DNA of 64,000 nucleotides from Amycolatopsis xylanica. GTDB taxonomy: Bacteria > Actinomycetota > Actinomycetes > Mycobacteriales > Pseudonocardiaceae. Numbering within the stretch: position 1 is the stretch's first letter; every line of letters starts with the position of its first letter. Position numbers and translations under genes: made by a program. Location: positions 124,001 to 188,000 of the forward strand of contig NZ_FNON01000005.1 of NCBI RefSeq assembly GCF_900107045.1, given 5' to 3'. Shown here piece after piece: positions 35,375 to 44,541 of this stretch. The notes under the pieces are model-generated. The model searched no databases, had not been told where the DNA came from, and saw only the letters and a program-made list of their open reading frames with translations.

Positions 35375-35844
35375 TCGATACTGTGCGGGTGGACTTCCGC
35401 CGTTTCCGCATGCCCGCCTGGCCTGGCGCGGCATTGCCCGTCACGGGGGAGTGGGAGCCCGAAACGCTCGCCGCGCTGCTGGAGCGCCTGCACGCGGTGG
35501 CGGTCACGATCGTCGCGGACCTCGACACGGCCGAGCTCGGCGCGAGCGACACGCCGGTGCGCGCGCTGACCGACTACCTCGACACCGGCGTCCCTCCACT
35601 GTGGACGTCGCGGTGGCGTGACGGACGGTTCGTCGGGATTTCGGGCAACCTCAAGGGAATCGAGGGCATGCTGGTGTCCCTTGTGGACCCCGAGCTGCCC
35701 GACCTCGGCGAGCAGGCGCAGCCGGTCGACTGGGTCGCCGCCGCGCTGCGCGGGCGTGGGCTGTGGCTGGTCGTCGAAGACGCCGCGGCCGCCCGCGCGA
35801 TCGTGCTCGCGGCCGGGTTGCGCGCCGAAGCGTGGCGCGTCTAG
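35371..35844 (+). CDS. Conserved hypothetical protein
   Basis: A 157-residue soluble protein without a recognised domain. It is acidic, with an N-terminal FRRFRMPAWPGAALPV segment and an alternating helix/strand pattern; no signal or membrane segment. GTG start overlaps the transporter stop by 4 bp, so the two are probably co-translated. Its stop overlaps the stop of the converging gene by 3 bp (shared 35841-35844 region). Confidence 0.65.
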   Translation: MIDTVRVDFRRFRMPAWPGAALPVTGEWEPETLAALLERLHAVAVTIVADLDTAELGASDTPVRALTDYLDTGVPPLWTSRWRDGRFVGISGNLKGIEGMLVSLVDPELPDLGEQAQPVDWVAAALRGRGLWLVVEDAAAARAIVLAAGLRAEAWRV

Positions 35845-36224
35845 CGGGGGAACGCGATCGCGGTCATCCCGTCGTCGCTGAGCAGCCAGGGCACCGCGTG
35901 CGGGCGCAGCGCGATGTCCGGCACGCCCGGCATGCCGCGGCGGCAGCGCGCCGGCCGGTCGAAGTGGAGGCCGTGGCGGCCCATCGGGCTGAGCACGCGC
36001 TGCGCCGGGATGGCGTCGGTGCTGTCGTCGACCAGGTCGAGCAGGGTGAAATCGATCGAGTGGCTGCGCGCCGCGTACTCGGCGACGGCTTCCTGGACCG
36101 GCCGCCAGTGCATGAGGAAGACGTACTCCTCCGGCGTCTCCAGCAGCACGGCCGTCGGACGGCCGGCCACCGCGTCGTGCAGCAGCTCGGAACTGATCTG
36201 TGGCAGGGCGGTGAGCGTCGTCAT
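35841..36224 (-). CDS. Conserved hypothetical protein
   Basis: A 127-residue protein, starting MTTLTALPQISSELLHDAVAGRP. It has a strand-rich middle (TAVLLETPEEYVFLMHW) and a late RPARCRRGMPG segment; no recognised family, no membrane segment. ATG at 36224 is the first good start. It converges with the preceding gene with a 4-bp tail overlap and lies 52 bp from the APC transporter gene on the same strand. Confidence 0.6.
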   Translation of the reverse strand: MTTLTALPQISSELLHDAVAGRPTAVLLETPEEYVFLMHWRPVQEAVAEYAARSHSIDFTLLDLVDDSTDAIPAQRVLSPMGRHGLHFDRPARCRRGMPGVPDIALRPHAVPWLLSDDGMTAIAFPR

Positions 36225-36276
36225 GACTTCAGGGTGACGGATGCGCGGCCGGTGCGCATCCATTCGACAGGGTGAA

Positions 36277-37710
36277 CTACTCAGCGAACTTGGAGTGCTT
36301 GCGCCCGTAAGCGAAGTAGATGGCCAGGCCAACGGCGAGCCAGACGGCGAACCGGATCCAGGTCAGGACGTCCAGGTTGAGCATCAGGTACAGGCAGGCG
36401 AGCGCGGCGACGACCGGCAGCACCGGCGAGAACGGGACGGTGAACGAGCGGTTGAGGTCGGGGCGCTTGCGGCGCAGCACCGGCACCGCGAGCGCGACGA
36501 TGATCATCGCCGACAGCGCGCCGATGCTGACCATGTCCGACAGCTCCGAGATCGGCACCAGCGCGGCGAGGATCGCGATGAGCACCGCGCCGCCGATCGT
36601 CATCCGGTGCGGCGTGCCCCACTTCGGATGCGTGGTGCCGAGCGCCTTCGGCAGCAGGCCGTCGCGGCCCATGGCGAAGCCGATCCGGCCGATGGTGACC
36701 AGCTCGACCATCATCACCGAGGTCAGCCCGGTGACCGCGCCGAGCGAGATGAGCGCGCTCACCCAGTGCTCGCCGACCGCGTCGAACGCCGACGCGAGCG
36801 GGGCGCTGACGTCGATCGTCGTGTACTCGACCATGCCGGTCAGCACGAGCGAGACGCCGAGGTACAGCACGGCGCACACGAACAACGCGCCGAGGATGCC
36901 GACCTTGAGGTCCTTCTTCGGGTTGACCGTCTCCTCGCCGAGGTTCGCCAGCGCCTCGAACCCGGTGTAGGCGAAGAACACCACGGCGGCCGCGGTGAGC
37001 ACGCCGCCGATGCCGTACACGGACTGCTCGAGGCCGAGCGCGGCCTGGATGATCGGCTGGTGCAGCGTCGCCGCCTCGCTGCCGGACGGCTGTGACGGCG
37101 GGATGAACGGCGTCAGGTTCGTGCTCTTCACGTAGAACGCGCCGACCGCGAGGATCAGCACGCAGACGGCGACCTTCACGAGCACGAGGATGTTGGTCAG
37201 GAACGCGGACTCCTTGATGCCGACCACGGCGACCACGGTCAGCACCGCGATGATCAGCACGGCGCCGATGTTGACCGGCGCCTCTTCCCCGAACAGGCTC
37301 GGCGACAGCCCGAGCAGGTTCGCCAGGTAGCCGGACCAGCCGCGTGAGACGACCGCGGCGCCGAGCGCGAACTCCAGCAGCAGGTCCCACCCGATGATCC
37401 AGGCGAACACCTCGCCCAGCGTCGCGAAGGCGTACGTGTACGCGCTGCCCGCGGTAGGCACGCTCGACGCCAGCTCGGCGTAACACAGCGCGGCGAGCCC
37501 GGCGACGACCGCGCCGATGACGAACGAGAGCGTCACGGCGGGCCCGGCGTGGGTCTTCGCCTCGACGCCCGCGAGCGTGAAGATGCCTGTACCGATGATG
37601 ATCCCGACCCCGAACCCGATCAGGTCCCTGCCGCGCAGCCGCCGCTTGAGCTCACCGGAGTCCTGGCGTTCCAGGACCTTGTCCACATCGAGAATGCGCC
37701 GTACGCCCAT
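36277..37710 (-). CDS. APC-family amino acid permease (cationic amino acid transporter type)
   Basis: A 477-residue permease with the CAT-type N-terminus (L-RRLRGRDLIGFGVGIIIGTGIF), GLAALCYAELAS and 12-14 helices. It resembles YfnA/CAT-like amino acid importers. Substrate probably basic or neutral amino acids. ATG 37710. Monocistronic, divergent from the lipoprotein at 37814. Confidence 0.88.
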   Translation of the reverse strand: MGVRRILDVDKVLERQDSGELKRRLRGRDLIGFGVGIIIGTGIFTLAGVEAKTHAGPAVTLSFVIGAVVAGLAALCYAELASSVPTAGSAYTYAFATLGEVFAWIIGWDLLLEFALGAAVVSRGWSGYLANLLGLSPSLFGEEAPVNIGAVLIIAVLTVVAVVGIKESAFLTNILVLVKVAVCVLILAVGAFYVKSTNLTPFIPPSQPSGSEAATLHQPIIQAALGLEQSVYGIGGVLTAAAVVFFAYTGFEALANLGEETVNPKKDLKVGILGALFVCAVLYLGVSLVLTGMVEYTTIDVSAPLASAFDAVGEHWVSALISLGAVTGLTSVMMVELVTIGRIGFAMGRDGLLPKALGTTHPKWGTPHRMTIGGAVLIAILAALVPISELSDMVSIGALSAMIIVALAVPVLRRKRPDLNRSFTVPFSPVLPVVAALACLYLMLNLDVLTWIRFAVWLAVGLAIYFAYGRKHSKFAE

Positions 37711-37813
37711 GCGCAGACGTTAGAAGATCTCCAGGCGGATCGCAGTATGGAGGGAACCGGACGCGGCCGGTGTCCGTCGGAGGCACGAATCCCCCGGTGA
37801 GGAGAAAGTTCCT

Positions 37814-38407
37814 GTGCGTATCCGTGCCGCTGTCCCGATCGTTGTCGCCGCGCTGCTGCTGACCGCTTGTTCCTCGAAGCCGACCCCGCAGGCGGCGGCC
37901 CCTTCGTCCTCGGAGCTTCCGCCCGCGCCGCCGGTCGAGTACACGCAGGCGGGCGCCGGGCTGGCGATCGGCGCCAAGGCGATCGTCCCGTTCAGCGCGA
38001 ATGGCAACGTCGGCCCGCTCGGGATCACCGTCACCGGTATCGACAAGGGCGACCCGGCCGACTTCGCGCGGTACGGCAGCAAGCTCGAGGGCCTGACGCC
38101 GTACTACATCAAGCTGCTGATCACCAACGAGAGCAACGCGGACCTCTACACGCTCGTCGGCGAGATCGGCGGCCTGCTCCCGAACGGCAAGCGCGCTGCG
38201 CCGGTCACGATCTTCGGTGACTTCGCCAAGTGCGACAGGGCCCAGCCGCCGTCCGACTTCGCGAGGGTCGGCAAGACCTACACCTCGTGCATCGTGGCCG
38301 CCTCCCGTACCGGGGGCGACGCCATCGTCGGCGCCGATTACCACGGGCACCCCGGCACCGCGACCCCCGACATCGACTACCAGGCCAAGCCCGTCACCTG
38401 GAAGTAG
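37814..38407 (+). CDS. Lipoprotein of unknown function
   Basis: A 197-residue lipoprotein. The signal ends in lipobox LLTAC (Cys at about 19), followed by a Pro/Ser-rich tether and a beta-rich domain beginning about residue 45 (GLAIGAKAIVPF) that resembles DUF4352/immunoglobulin-like extracytoplasmic domains. Two cysteines (FAKCDRA, YTSCIVA) could form a disulfide. GTG start preceded by GAGGAGAAAG. A family D palindrome lies after the stop. Confidence 0.78.
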   Translation: MRIRAAVPIVVAALLLTACSSKPTPQAAAPSSSELPPAPPVEYTQAGAGLAIGAKAIVPFSANGNVGPLGITVTGIDKGDPADFARYGSKLEGLTPYYIKLLITNESNADLYTLVGEIGGLLPNGKRAAPVTIFGDFAKCDRAQPPSDFARVGKTYTSCIVAASRTGGDAIVGADYHGHPGTATPDIDYQAKPVTWK

Positions 38408-38413
38408 CCCAGC

Positions 38414-38506
38414 CAAAAAATCCCAATGTGGCATTCGTCAGGTTCGGGGCAGCCAATGTGGCATTCGTCAGCTCAAAACCGACCAATGCCACATTGGGAT
38501 TTTTTC
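38414..38506. repeat. Palindromic element family D, copy 2 (likely bidirectional terminator)
   Basis: AAAAAATCCCAATGTGGCAT at 38415 begins a perfect 21-bp outer stem pairing with 38485-38505. Inside, an extra direct copy CCAATGTGGCATTCGTCAG at 38453-38471 can pair with the same right arm, so two alternative hairpins exist. A and T tracts flank both sides. It separates a lipoprotein gene from the converging response regulator, whose stop begins at 38508. Confidence 0.86.
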
Positions 38507-38507
38507 G

Positions 38508-39149
38508 CTAGATTCCGGCCTCTTGGGCGAGGATGGCCGCTTGGACGCGGGAGCGCAGGTTCAGCTTGGTCAGGACGCGGGAGACGTGGGTTTTGACCGT
38601 GGTTTCGCCGATGTAGAGGCGGGTGCCGATCTCGGCGTTGGAGAGGCCTTCGCCTAGGCAGCTCAGGACTTCGCGCTCGCGGTCGGTGAGGTCCGAGAGG
38701 CCTGCGGGCGCGGCCACCGGCGCGGGGGCCGAGTTCGCGAAGGCCGAGATCAGCTTGCGGGTCACCTGGGGTGCGAGGACGCCTTCGCCCGCCGCGACCA
38801 GGCGGACGGCTTCGACCAGGCGGGCGGCTTCGACCGACTTGAGGAGGAAGCCCGCCGCGCCGGCGCGCAGTGCCCCGTGGACGTACTCGTCGAGGTCGAA
38901 GGTGGTCAGCACGAGGACCTGGCAGAGGCCTTCGGCGGTGAGCTCACGGGTGGCGGCGATGCCGTCGACGCCGGGCATGCGGACGTCCATCAGGACCACG
39001 TCCGGCTTCAAGGCGCGGGCCTGGCGGATGGCGGCGGCGCCGTCGGCTGCCTCGCCGACCACCTCGATGCCGTCGGCGTTGGACAGGATCAGCACCAGGC
39101 CGGCCCTGATGGCGCCGTGGTCGTCGGCGACGAGGACCTTGATCGTCAT
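38508..39149 (-). CDS. NarL/LuxR-family response regulator
   Basis: A 213-residue two-component regulator. Receiver domain with phosphoacceptor Asp in VVLMDVRMPG (about residue 54) and conserved LLKSV lysine, then a C-terminal LuxR-type helix-turn-helix (DREREVLSCLGEGLSNAEIGTRLYIGETTVKTHVSRVL). It is encoded with its kinase; the ATG overlaps the kinase stop by 4 bp. It should bind DNA as a dimer once phosphorylated. Targets unknown. Confidence 0.93.
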   Translation of the reverse strand: MTIKVLVADDHGAIRAGLVLILSNADGIEVVGEAADGAAAIRQARALKPDVVLMDVRMPGVDGIAATRELTAEGLCQVLVLTTFDLDEYVHGALRAGAAGFLLKSVEAARLVEAVRLVAAGEGVLAPQVTRKLISAFANSAPAPVAAPAGLSDLTDREREVLSCLGEGLSNAEIGTRLYIGETTVKTHVSRVLTKLNLRSRVQAAILAQEAGI

Positions 39150-40321
39150 GCGCCAGGCACCGGAAGCTCGGCGCGGACCAGCCAGCCGCCGTCCGAGGGG
39201 CCCGCCGTCAGCGAGCCGCCGACGGCCGCCGCGCGTTCGCGCATGTTCACCAATCCCGTTCCCGTCCCGCCCGGTTGCTTCGGGCGTGTGGCCAGTTCGT
39301 TGCCGATCTCGAGGATCAGTCTTCCGGCGGCGTGCCGGATCTCCACCACCGCGCGCGTGCCCGGCGCGTGTTTCGCCGCGTTGGTCAACGCTTCCTGCGC
39401 GATGCGGTACGCGGTCAGGTCGACGGCCGCGGGCAGCGCCGCCGAGTCCACTTCGGACCGGACGTCGACGCTGATGCCGCTCGCCCGTGCCGAATCGATC
39501 AGTTTGGACAGCTGCGCGAGGCGCGCGGGCGCCGTGGTCTCGTCGACGCTGCCGTCGGCCGACTTCAGGAGCACGACCATCGTCCGCATCTCCTCCAGCG
39601 CGTGCACGCTGTTCTCCCGCACCGAGCGCAGCACCGTCTGCGCCAGCGTCGGGTCCTTCATGGACAGTGCGGCCTCCGACTGGATGGCGATCGCCGACAG
39701 GTGCCCGGCGATGACGTCGTGCAGGTCGCGGGCCATCCTGGCGCGTTCCTCCGCGACGGCCGCGGCCAGGTCGAGTTCGGCGATCCTGGCGAGCTGGTGG
39801 GAGTTCGCCCGCTCGGCCTGGGCGATGTCGCGGTGCTGGCGGACGTTCGTCGCCCACCACACCGGCGTGATCAGGAACGGCAGCGCGGCGACCGCGGCGA
39901 TGACGCCCGCGCGCCAGTCCGAGGCCAGCACCAGCGCGGCGGTGATGACCGCGACCGTGCTCACCGCGGCCACGCTGATCATCGCGCGGCTCACCCGCTT
40001 CGACCCGTACAGTGTCGCCGCGTACAGGAAATCGGTGTACACCACGATGATCGGCAGCGACAGTCCCAGCGAGATGTCCACCGCGAGCACGGCCGTGCCG
40101 AGGATCAGCGCCAGCGGGACCTTGCGGCGGATGACCTCCAGCCCGGCGATCGCGGTCAGCTCGATCAGCCGCTTCCACAGCGGCACCGGGTCGGGCCCGC
40201 CCGCGATCAGGTACAGGCCGGTCAGGTAGAAGAACAGCCCGAAGAGCCAGGTCCCGACCGCGATCACCAGGTCCTGCTGCCACACCGGCAGCCGGGACAA
40301 GCGGGGGAGGCTCACACGCAC
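39146..40321 (-). CDS. Sensor histidine kinase (DesK/NarX-type HisKA_3)
   Basis: About 391 residues. Five or six membrane helices occupy the first 160 residues, with no large extracellular sensor. The HisKA_3 motif ARMARDLHDVIAGHLSAI contains the phosphorylated His, and a HATPase domain ends GGTGTGLVNMRERAAAVGG. The kinase phosphorylates the response regulator encoded next. The divergent small membrane protein pair (40432, 41007) is a possible target by position. Start GTG 40321 or 40315. Confidence 0.9.
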   Translation of the reverse strand: MRVSLPRLSRLPVWQQDLVIAVGTWLFGLFFYLTGLYLIAGGPDPVPLWKRLIELTAIAGLEVIRRKVPLALILGTAVLAVDISLGLSLPIIVVYTDFLYAATLYGSKRVSRAMISVAAVSTVAVITAALVLASDWRAGVIAAVAALPFLITPVWWATNVRQHRDIAQAERANSHQLARIAELDLAAAVAEERARMARDLHDVIAGHLSAIAIQSEAALSMKDPTLAQTVLRSVRENSVHALEEMRTMVVLLKSADGSVDETTAPARLAQLSKLIDSARASGISVDVRSEVDSAALPAAVDLTAYRIAQEALTNAAKHAPGTRAVVEIRHAAGRLILEIGNELATRPKQPGGTGTGLVNMRERAAAVGGSLTAGPSDGGWLVRAELPVPGA

Positions 40322-40431
40322 GCCCCCATCCCAGCACACCGGACCAAGATCGGCGTCCTCCTAACTGATGACGCCCGTCTCCTGCGGTCCGCCGACGCGG
40401 CGGCCGGCCCACAGGCCGCAGAGTCTTACCT

Positions 40432-41010
40432 GTGGAGAACTTCTGGGAGTTTCTGAGGGGGAACCCGATGGCCGCGGTGATCGCGGCAGGGGAGATCGGG
40501 TTCTGGGTGTTCATCGCGGCGGGGCTGCTCGCCCGCTATCTGCTGAAGCTGCGGCGAACCAGCCTGGTGCTGCTGGCCATGACCCCGGTGATCGACGTGG
40601 TCGTGCTCGTCGCGACCGTGCTCGATCTGTCGCACGGCGGCAAGGGCGGGATGCTGCACGGTCTCGCGGCCGTCTATCTCGGGTTCAGCGTGGTCTTCGG
40701 CCCGGCCATGATCCGCTGGGCCGACGTCCGGTTCGCGTATCGCTTCGCCGGCGGGCCGAAACCGGTCAAGCCGCGGCGCACCCAGGCGGAGAAGGAGCGG
40801 TACGAGTGGCGTGAGTGGGGCAAATGCGTGCTGGCCTGCGGGATCGCGGCCGGGGTGCTGGTGCTGCTGATCTTCGTCGTCGGCTCGCCGGAGCAGACCA
40901 AGCCGTTGCAGGGCTGGTTGCCGCGGATGGGAGTCGTCACCGCGTTCTGGTTCGTGTTCGGCCCGTTGTGGCAACTGCTTTCACCGAAGGAAGAAAAGGT
41001 CGGATCATGA
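40432..41010 (+). CDS. Hypothetical integral membrane protein
   Basis: A 192-residue protein with about six hydrophobic helices: near residues 13-36, 43-62, 72-92, a short loop with RRTQAEKERYEW, then 130-150 and 165-182. No known family is recognised. GTG start at 40432. It is divergent from the histidine kinase by about 110 bp and overlaps the next small gene by 4 bp, so the two membrane proteins are probably made together and may be controlled by the two-component system. Confidence 0.7.
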   Translation: MENFWEFLRGNPMAAVIAAGEIGFWVFIAAGLLARYLLKLRRTSLVLLAMTPVIDVVVLVATVLDLSHGGKGGMLHGLAAVYLGFSVVFGPAMIRWADVRFAYRFAGGPKPVKPRRTQAEKERYEWREWGKCVLACGIAAGVLVLLIFVVGSPEQTKPLQGWLPRMGVVTAFWFVFGPLWQLLSPKEEKVGS

Positions 41011-41213
41011 TCGAACTCATCGGGATCGTGCTGGTGGTGCAGGGGGTCGGCGGGTTCATCAACCGCGTCGGCGAGAGCAAGTCGTACAGCTGGTTCGTGC
41101 AGCTCCACGTGCTGCCGCCGTCGTTCCACATCGCGGCGAGCATCGCGATGGCGGTGCTCGGGGCGGCACTCGTGCTCACCGACATGGCCCGCAAACGCAA
41201 GAACAAGGCCTAA
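41007..41213 (+). CDS. Small hypothetical membrane protein
   Basis: A 68-residue protein with two hydrophobic segments (MIELIGIVLVVQGVGGFI and AASIAMAVLGAALVLTD) and a basic tail KRKNKA. The ATG overlaps the upstream stop by 4 bp (ATGA). Its stop overlaps that of the converging gene. No family recognised. Confidence 0.68.
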   Translation: MIELIGIVLVVQGVGGFINRVGESKSYSWFVQLHVLPPSFHIAASIAMAVLGAALVLTDMARKRKNKA

Positions 41214-42406
41214 AGCGAGACCAGCACCTGCAGCACGCCGAGGATGATCGTGACGACCGTGAGGATGACGGTCACCACGGTCAGCCGGGTGACGCGGGCG
41301 CTGACCACGCTTTCGTAGGAGTACCTGGTCTCGTCGTCCATCGCCTCGGCCTGCCGGTCGAGCTGCTGGATGATCCGCTCGACGCCCATGGTGGTGACCA
41401 GCCTGCGTTCGAGTGAGTCGATTTCGGGCGGCAGCACGGAGTTCAGCATTTCGAGCAGATCGTCGAGCGAGCCGCGCAGCAGGCGGCGCTTGCGGTTCGC
41501 GGCCTTCTTGCCGTCCGGATTCGACAGGGACCGTGCGAGCTCCTCCTGCGCGCGGTGCAGCCACTGGTCGGCCAGCGCCATCCGGATCAGCACGCGTTCG
41601 AGGATGAACAGCATGCCGTGGTCGAGCCCGCCGACCGGGCTGTCGATCTCGAAGTAGGGCTCGGTCTCGCCGAACAGGGTGAGCGCGAGTTCGCGCTGGT
41701 GGTCGGTGTACTCGCTGCCTTTGCTGTTCAGGCAGACGATGCTGTTGGCCATCGCGTACGCGGCGACGAACGTCCGCGTGCCCCACTGCTGGCCCAGTGC
41801 CTCGCGGGCGACATCCCGCGGCACGAACCGCCAGCCCTCGTCGCTGGTGGCGAGGCCGTAGAACGGCCGGGGGTCGGCTTCAACGGTTCTTCCTGGGGGA
41901 TGACCGTCGTAGCCGCGCACCTCGACACACCACCCCTTGCGGTGGAGTTCTTCGGTCTCGCTGCCCGCGGTGAGCTCGGCGAACGCGGCGGTGACCGACT
42001 CCTTGGCCGAGGAGTGCGTCTCGTCGCGGTAGCGCCCGCGCAGCGCGCCGGAGGAGACGCGGCCCTGCAGGCTCTGCAGCACCGCGATCGCCAGATCGGG
42101 CCCGCCGGTGATCGGGGTGGTGACGATGAACGTCATCGAGTGGTACGCCGGATGCCAGGTGACGATCACCCGGCACGGCAGCGTCGACTCGCCGAATTCG
42201 AGCGAGAGCGGATCGCCGGAAAGGACGCAACGCCTCGGCTTTTCGGTGTAGTGAGCCAGGAAATCCTCCGCGCTGGCCCAGTCTTCGCCGAACTTGCCGT
42301 CCATTGTGGACAGCAAACCGGACTCGATGCCACGGTCGAAGACCGAAATGGACTGTTCCCGCGAGAGCGGCACGGCCCAGGCGAAGGAAAGCAGCAGCGT
42401 GCTCAC
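41210..42406 (-). CDS. Hypothetical protein with C-terminal membrane anchor
   Basis: A 398-residue protein. The first 250 residues look soluble and enzymatic or binding (VIVTWHPAYHSMTFIVTT, then several charged stretches); residues about 250-365 form long helices, predicted coiled coil; and a single C-terminal hydrophobic helix (LTVVTVILTVVTIILGVLQV) would anchor it, reminiscent of the CorA-like coiled-coil-plus-TM layout. No family is recognised. It overlaps the upstream methyltransferase by 4 bp. Confidence 0.68.
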   Translation of the reverse strand: MSTLLLSFAWAVPLSREQSISVFDRGIESGLLSTMDGKFGEDWASAEDFLAHYTEKPRRCVLSGDPLSLEFGESTLPCRVIVTWHPAYHSMTFIVTTPITGGPDLAIAVLQSLQGRVSSGALRGRYRDETHSSAKESVTAAFAELTAGSETEELHRKGWCVEVRGYDGHPPGRTVEADPRPFYGLATSDEGWRFVPRDVAREALGQQWGTRTFVAAYAMANSIVCLNSKGSEYTDHQRELALTLFGETEPYFEIDSPVGGLDHGMLFILERVLIRMALADQWLHRAQEELARSLSNPDGKKAANRKRRLLRGSLDDLLEMLNSVLPPEIDSLERRLVTTMGVERIIQQLDRQAEAMDDETRYSYESVVSARVTRLTVVTVILTVVTIILGVLQVLVSL

Positions 42407-43203
42407 TCGGTGCTAGTCGGAGCTGCCCGCCAGAGCGTTACCATGTCCCGCCCGAGCTGCCGCCGCAACGCGGGCGCGGCGTTGACGAGCTCGTCGCGGT
42501 CGGTGTGCTCGTCGACCACGCCGAGGTCGTCGAGCACGTGATACGTCCAGTCCCACACCGGCTCCCAGCCCGCCTCCGCCGCCATCGCGGTGAGCTGCTC
42601 GGGATCGACGAGCCGCACCGGCAGCGCCTCACCGCTGGCCAGCGCCTCGTCGAACCGGGTCTGGCCGACGTGCTCCGAGCGCACGCCTTCGGGCGCGATC
42701 CGGTCGATGCTGTAGCCGCCTCGCCCGAACGGCGCGCGGCTGAACGACAGCACGAGCGACGCGCCCGGCGCGGCGACCGCGCGCAGGCCGTCAAGCAGCG
42801 GCTGCAGATCAGCCGTCGGCACGTGCTGGATGACGTGGCTGCACACGATCAGGCCGAACGGCCCGCCCCGGACGCCGGTGACCGGCGAGACTTGAAACGT
42901 GACCTCGGTGCCTTCCGGCAGCTTCGCGGTCTTCGCGGTGCCGAGCCGTTCGGGATCCGGGTCCACCGCCGTGATCCGGGCGGCGAAGCGCGCGATCCAC
43001 GGCAGCAGCCTGCCCTCGCCGCAGCCGGCGTCGAGCGCGTGGACCTGGTCGCGGCCGCCCAGCGCCTCGAGCTTTTCAGCGAGCCTGGCGAGCGCGGCGT
43101 CCTCGCTCGCGCTCCAATAACCTTCGTACGGCTCGTGCTGCGCGATGAACGAGGCCGTGACGCGGTCGCCGGTGTCCGGGTAGCGGTAGGTCTCGGTGAT
43201 CAC
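42403..43203 (-). CDS. SAM-dependent methyltransferase
   Basis: A 266-residue class I methyltransferase, SAM motif ALDAGCGEGRLLPW followed by the acidic AVDPDPERL, and a later FGLIVCSHVIQHVP segment typical of Methyltransf_11/25 small-molecule enzymes. Substrate unknown. GTG start at 43203, divergent from a secreted protein. Co-transcribed with the membrane-anchored protein at 41210. Confidence 0.8.
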   Translation of the reverse strand: MITETYRYPDTGDRVTASFIAQHEPYEGYWSASEDAALARLAEKLEALGGRDQVHALDAGCGEGRLLPWIARFAARITAVDPDPERLGTAKTAKLPEGTEVTFQVSPVTGVRGGPFGLIVCSHVIQHVPTADLQPLLDGLRAVAAPGASLVLSFSRAPFGRGGYSIDRIAPEGVRSEHVGQTRFDEALASGEALPVRLVDPEQLTAMAAEAGWEPVWDWTYHVLDDLGVVDEHTDRDELVNAAPALRRQLGRDMVTLWRAAPTSTE

Positions 43204-43264
43204 AACCCGCGAATATACCGGAGAAATGTACGGTTCTTGTGCGCGTGGAACCGACACTGCGCGC

Positions 43265-44467
43265 ATGAGACTTCGGGTACTCGGGCTGGCGTGCGCACTC
43301 GTCGCCTGCCTCTTCACGACCGGGACCGCGGCGGCCGCCGCGAGCTTCCCCCGGATCGACGCGGCCACCGTCGACGGGTTCAAGATGACCGCCGGGCAGA
43401 CCTTCGAGAACTACGGCGCCCGCCTCGCGCAGCTCGAGCGCAACGCCCAGCTGAAACCGCGCGGCCTGTCCGAGATCCTGCAGACGGCCAACCGCAAGGC
43501 CAGGCCGCTGTGCCACGGCACGTACCTGGCCTCCGCGCTGAAGCCCGCCGGATTCTGCTGGGAAGACGCCAACGACGACAAGACCAACGACTGGATCCCG
43601 CAGGGGCTCACCGGCTCCGGCGACGCCTCGCCGACCGGCAAGGTCGACGGCAAGCGCGTCGTCGCCGCGTCCTGGCACACCCCGGGCGACACCATGGTCC
43701 GGCTGTCGTTCGCCGACGCGACGGCGTTGACCTACCGCCACGTCCTGCTCGTCGAGCCGACCTCGAACACGGACTTCGCCGTCGTCACCGGGCATGGGCA
43801 CGGCATGACCTGGGTGGACAACCGGCTTTACGTGGCCACCGCCGGCGGCGTGATCCGGGTGTTCGACACCAGCCACTTCTGGAAGGTCGACGACAGCCTG
43901 GGCACCGTCGGCCTCGGCTCCGACGGCAAGTACCACGCCGCGTTCTACGACTACGCGCTGCCGCAGATCGGCGCGTTCTGGTATCCCGGCGGCGGCTGCA
44001 CCACGGCCGTCGGCGACCGCCCGTGCATCTCGACGCTGTCCTTCGACGCGTCCTCGAGTTCCTTCATCACCGCCGAACACGCGGCCAAGGAAGGCGGCCG
44101 CGTCCTCCGCTGGCCGTTCGACCGCGCCGCGGCCCGCCTGAAGACCGGCACCGACGGCCTGGCCCACGCTTCGGAAGGCTTCCTGTCCCCGGTCTGGGGA
44201 GTGCAGGGCGCCGTCGCGCGCAACGGATACTTCGTGTTCACCGGCGTCTGCCCCGAGTACGCGGCCGACCCGACGCATGATCATCCGTCTTGCCTGCACG
44301 GGGGAGTGGGCGGCGCGTCGACGTCGCGGCTGACCGGCCAGGCGCCGGTGAACAGCCAGAACCTGTCGTACTGGCCCGCGACCGGCGAACTGTGGCTCAT
44401 CAACGAACAACTCCGCGAACGGGTCACCGTGCACGTGCCCTGGACGACGCTGACCGGCAGGCCGTAA
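43265..44467 (+). CDS. Secreted protein of unknown function (beta-propeller-like)
   Basis: A 400-residue exported protein: signal peptide MRLRVLGLACALVACLFTT up to about TAAAAA, then a mature domain with repeated strand patterns (GKRVVAASWHTPGD, RHVLLVEPTS, NRLYVATAGGVIRVFDTSHFW), suggesting a beta-propeller. Six cysteines (three pairs such as GFCWED, GGCTTAVGDRPC, GVCPEY) suggest disulfides. I see no catalytic signature. ATG start at 43265. It could bind carbohydrate or lectin-like ligands, but that is a guess. Confidence 0.75.
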   Translation: MRLRVLGLACALVACLFTTGTAAAAASFPRIDAATVDGFKMTAGQTFENYGARLAQLERNAQLKPRGLSEILQTANRKARPLCHGTYLASALKPAGFCWEDANDDKTNDWIPQGLTGSGDASPTGKVDGKRVVAASWHTPGDTMVRLSFADATALTYRHVLLVEPTSNTDFAVVTGHGHGMTWVDNRLYVATAGGVIRVFDTSHFWKVDDSLGTVGLGSDGKYHAAFYDYALPQIGAFWYPGGGCTTAVGDRPCISTLSFDASSSSFITAEHAAKEGGRVLRWPFDRAAARLKTGTDGLAHASEGFLSPVWGVQGAVARNGYFVFTGVCPEYAADPTHDHPSCLHGGVGGASTSRLTGQAPVNSQNLSYWPATGELWLINEQLRERVTVHVPWTTLTGRP

Positions 44468-44541
44468 CAAGCCGGCTCTCAGCTGCGACTTGCAAAAACC
44501 GGGATTTCAAAGAAGAAACACCGGAAGCGAGGAGCGGACCG

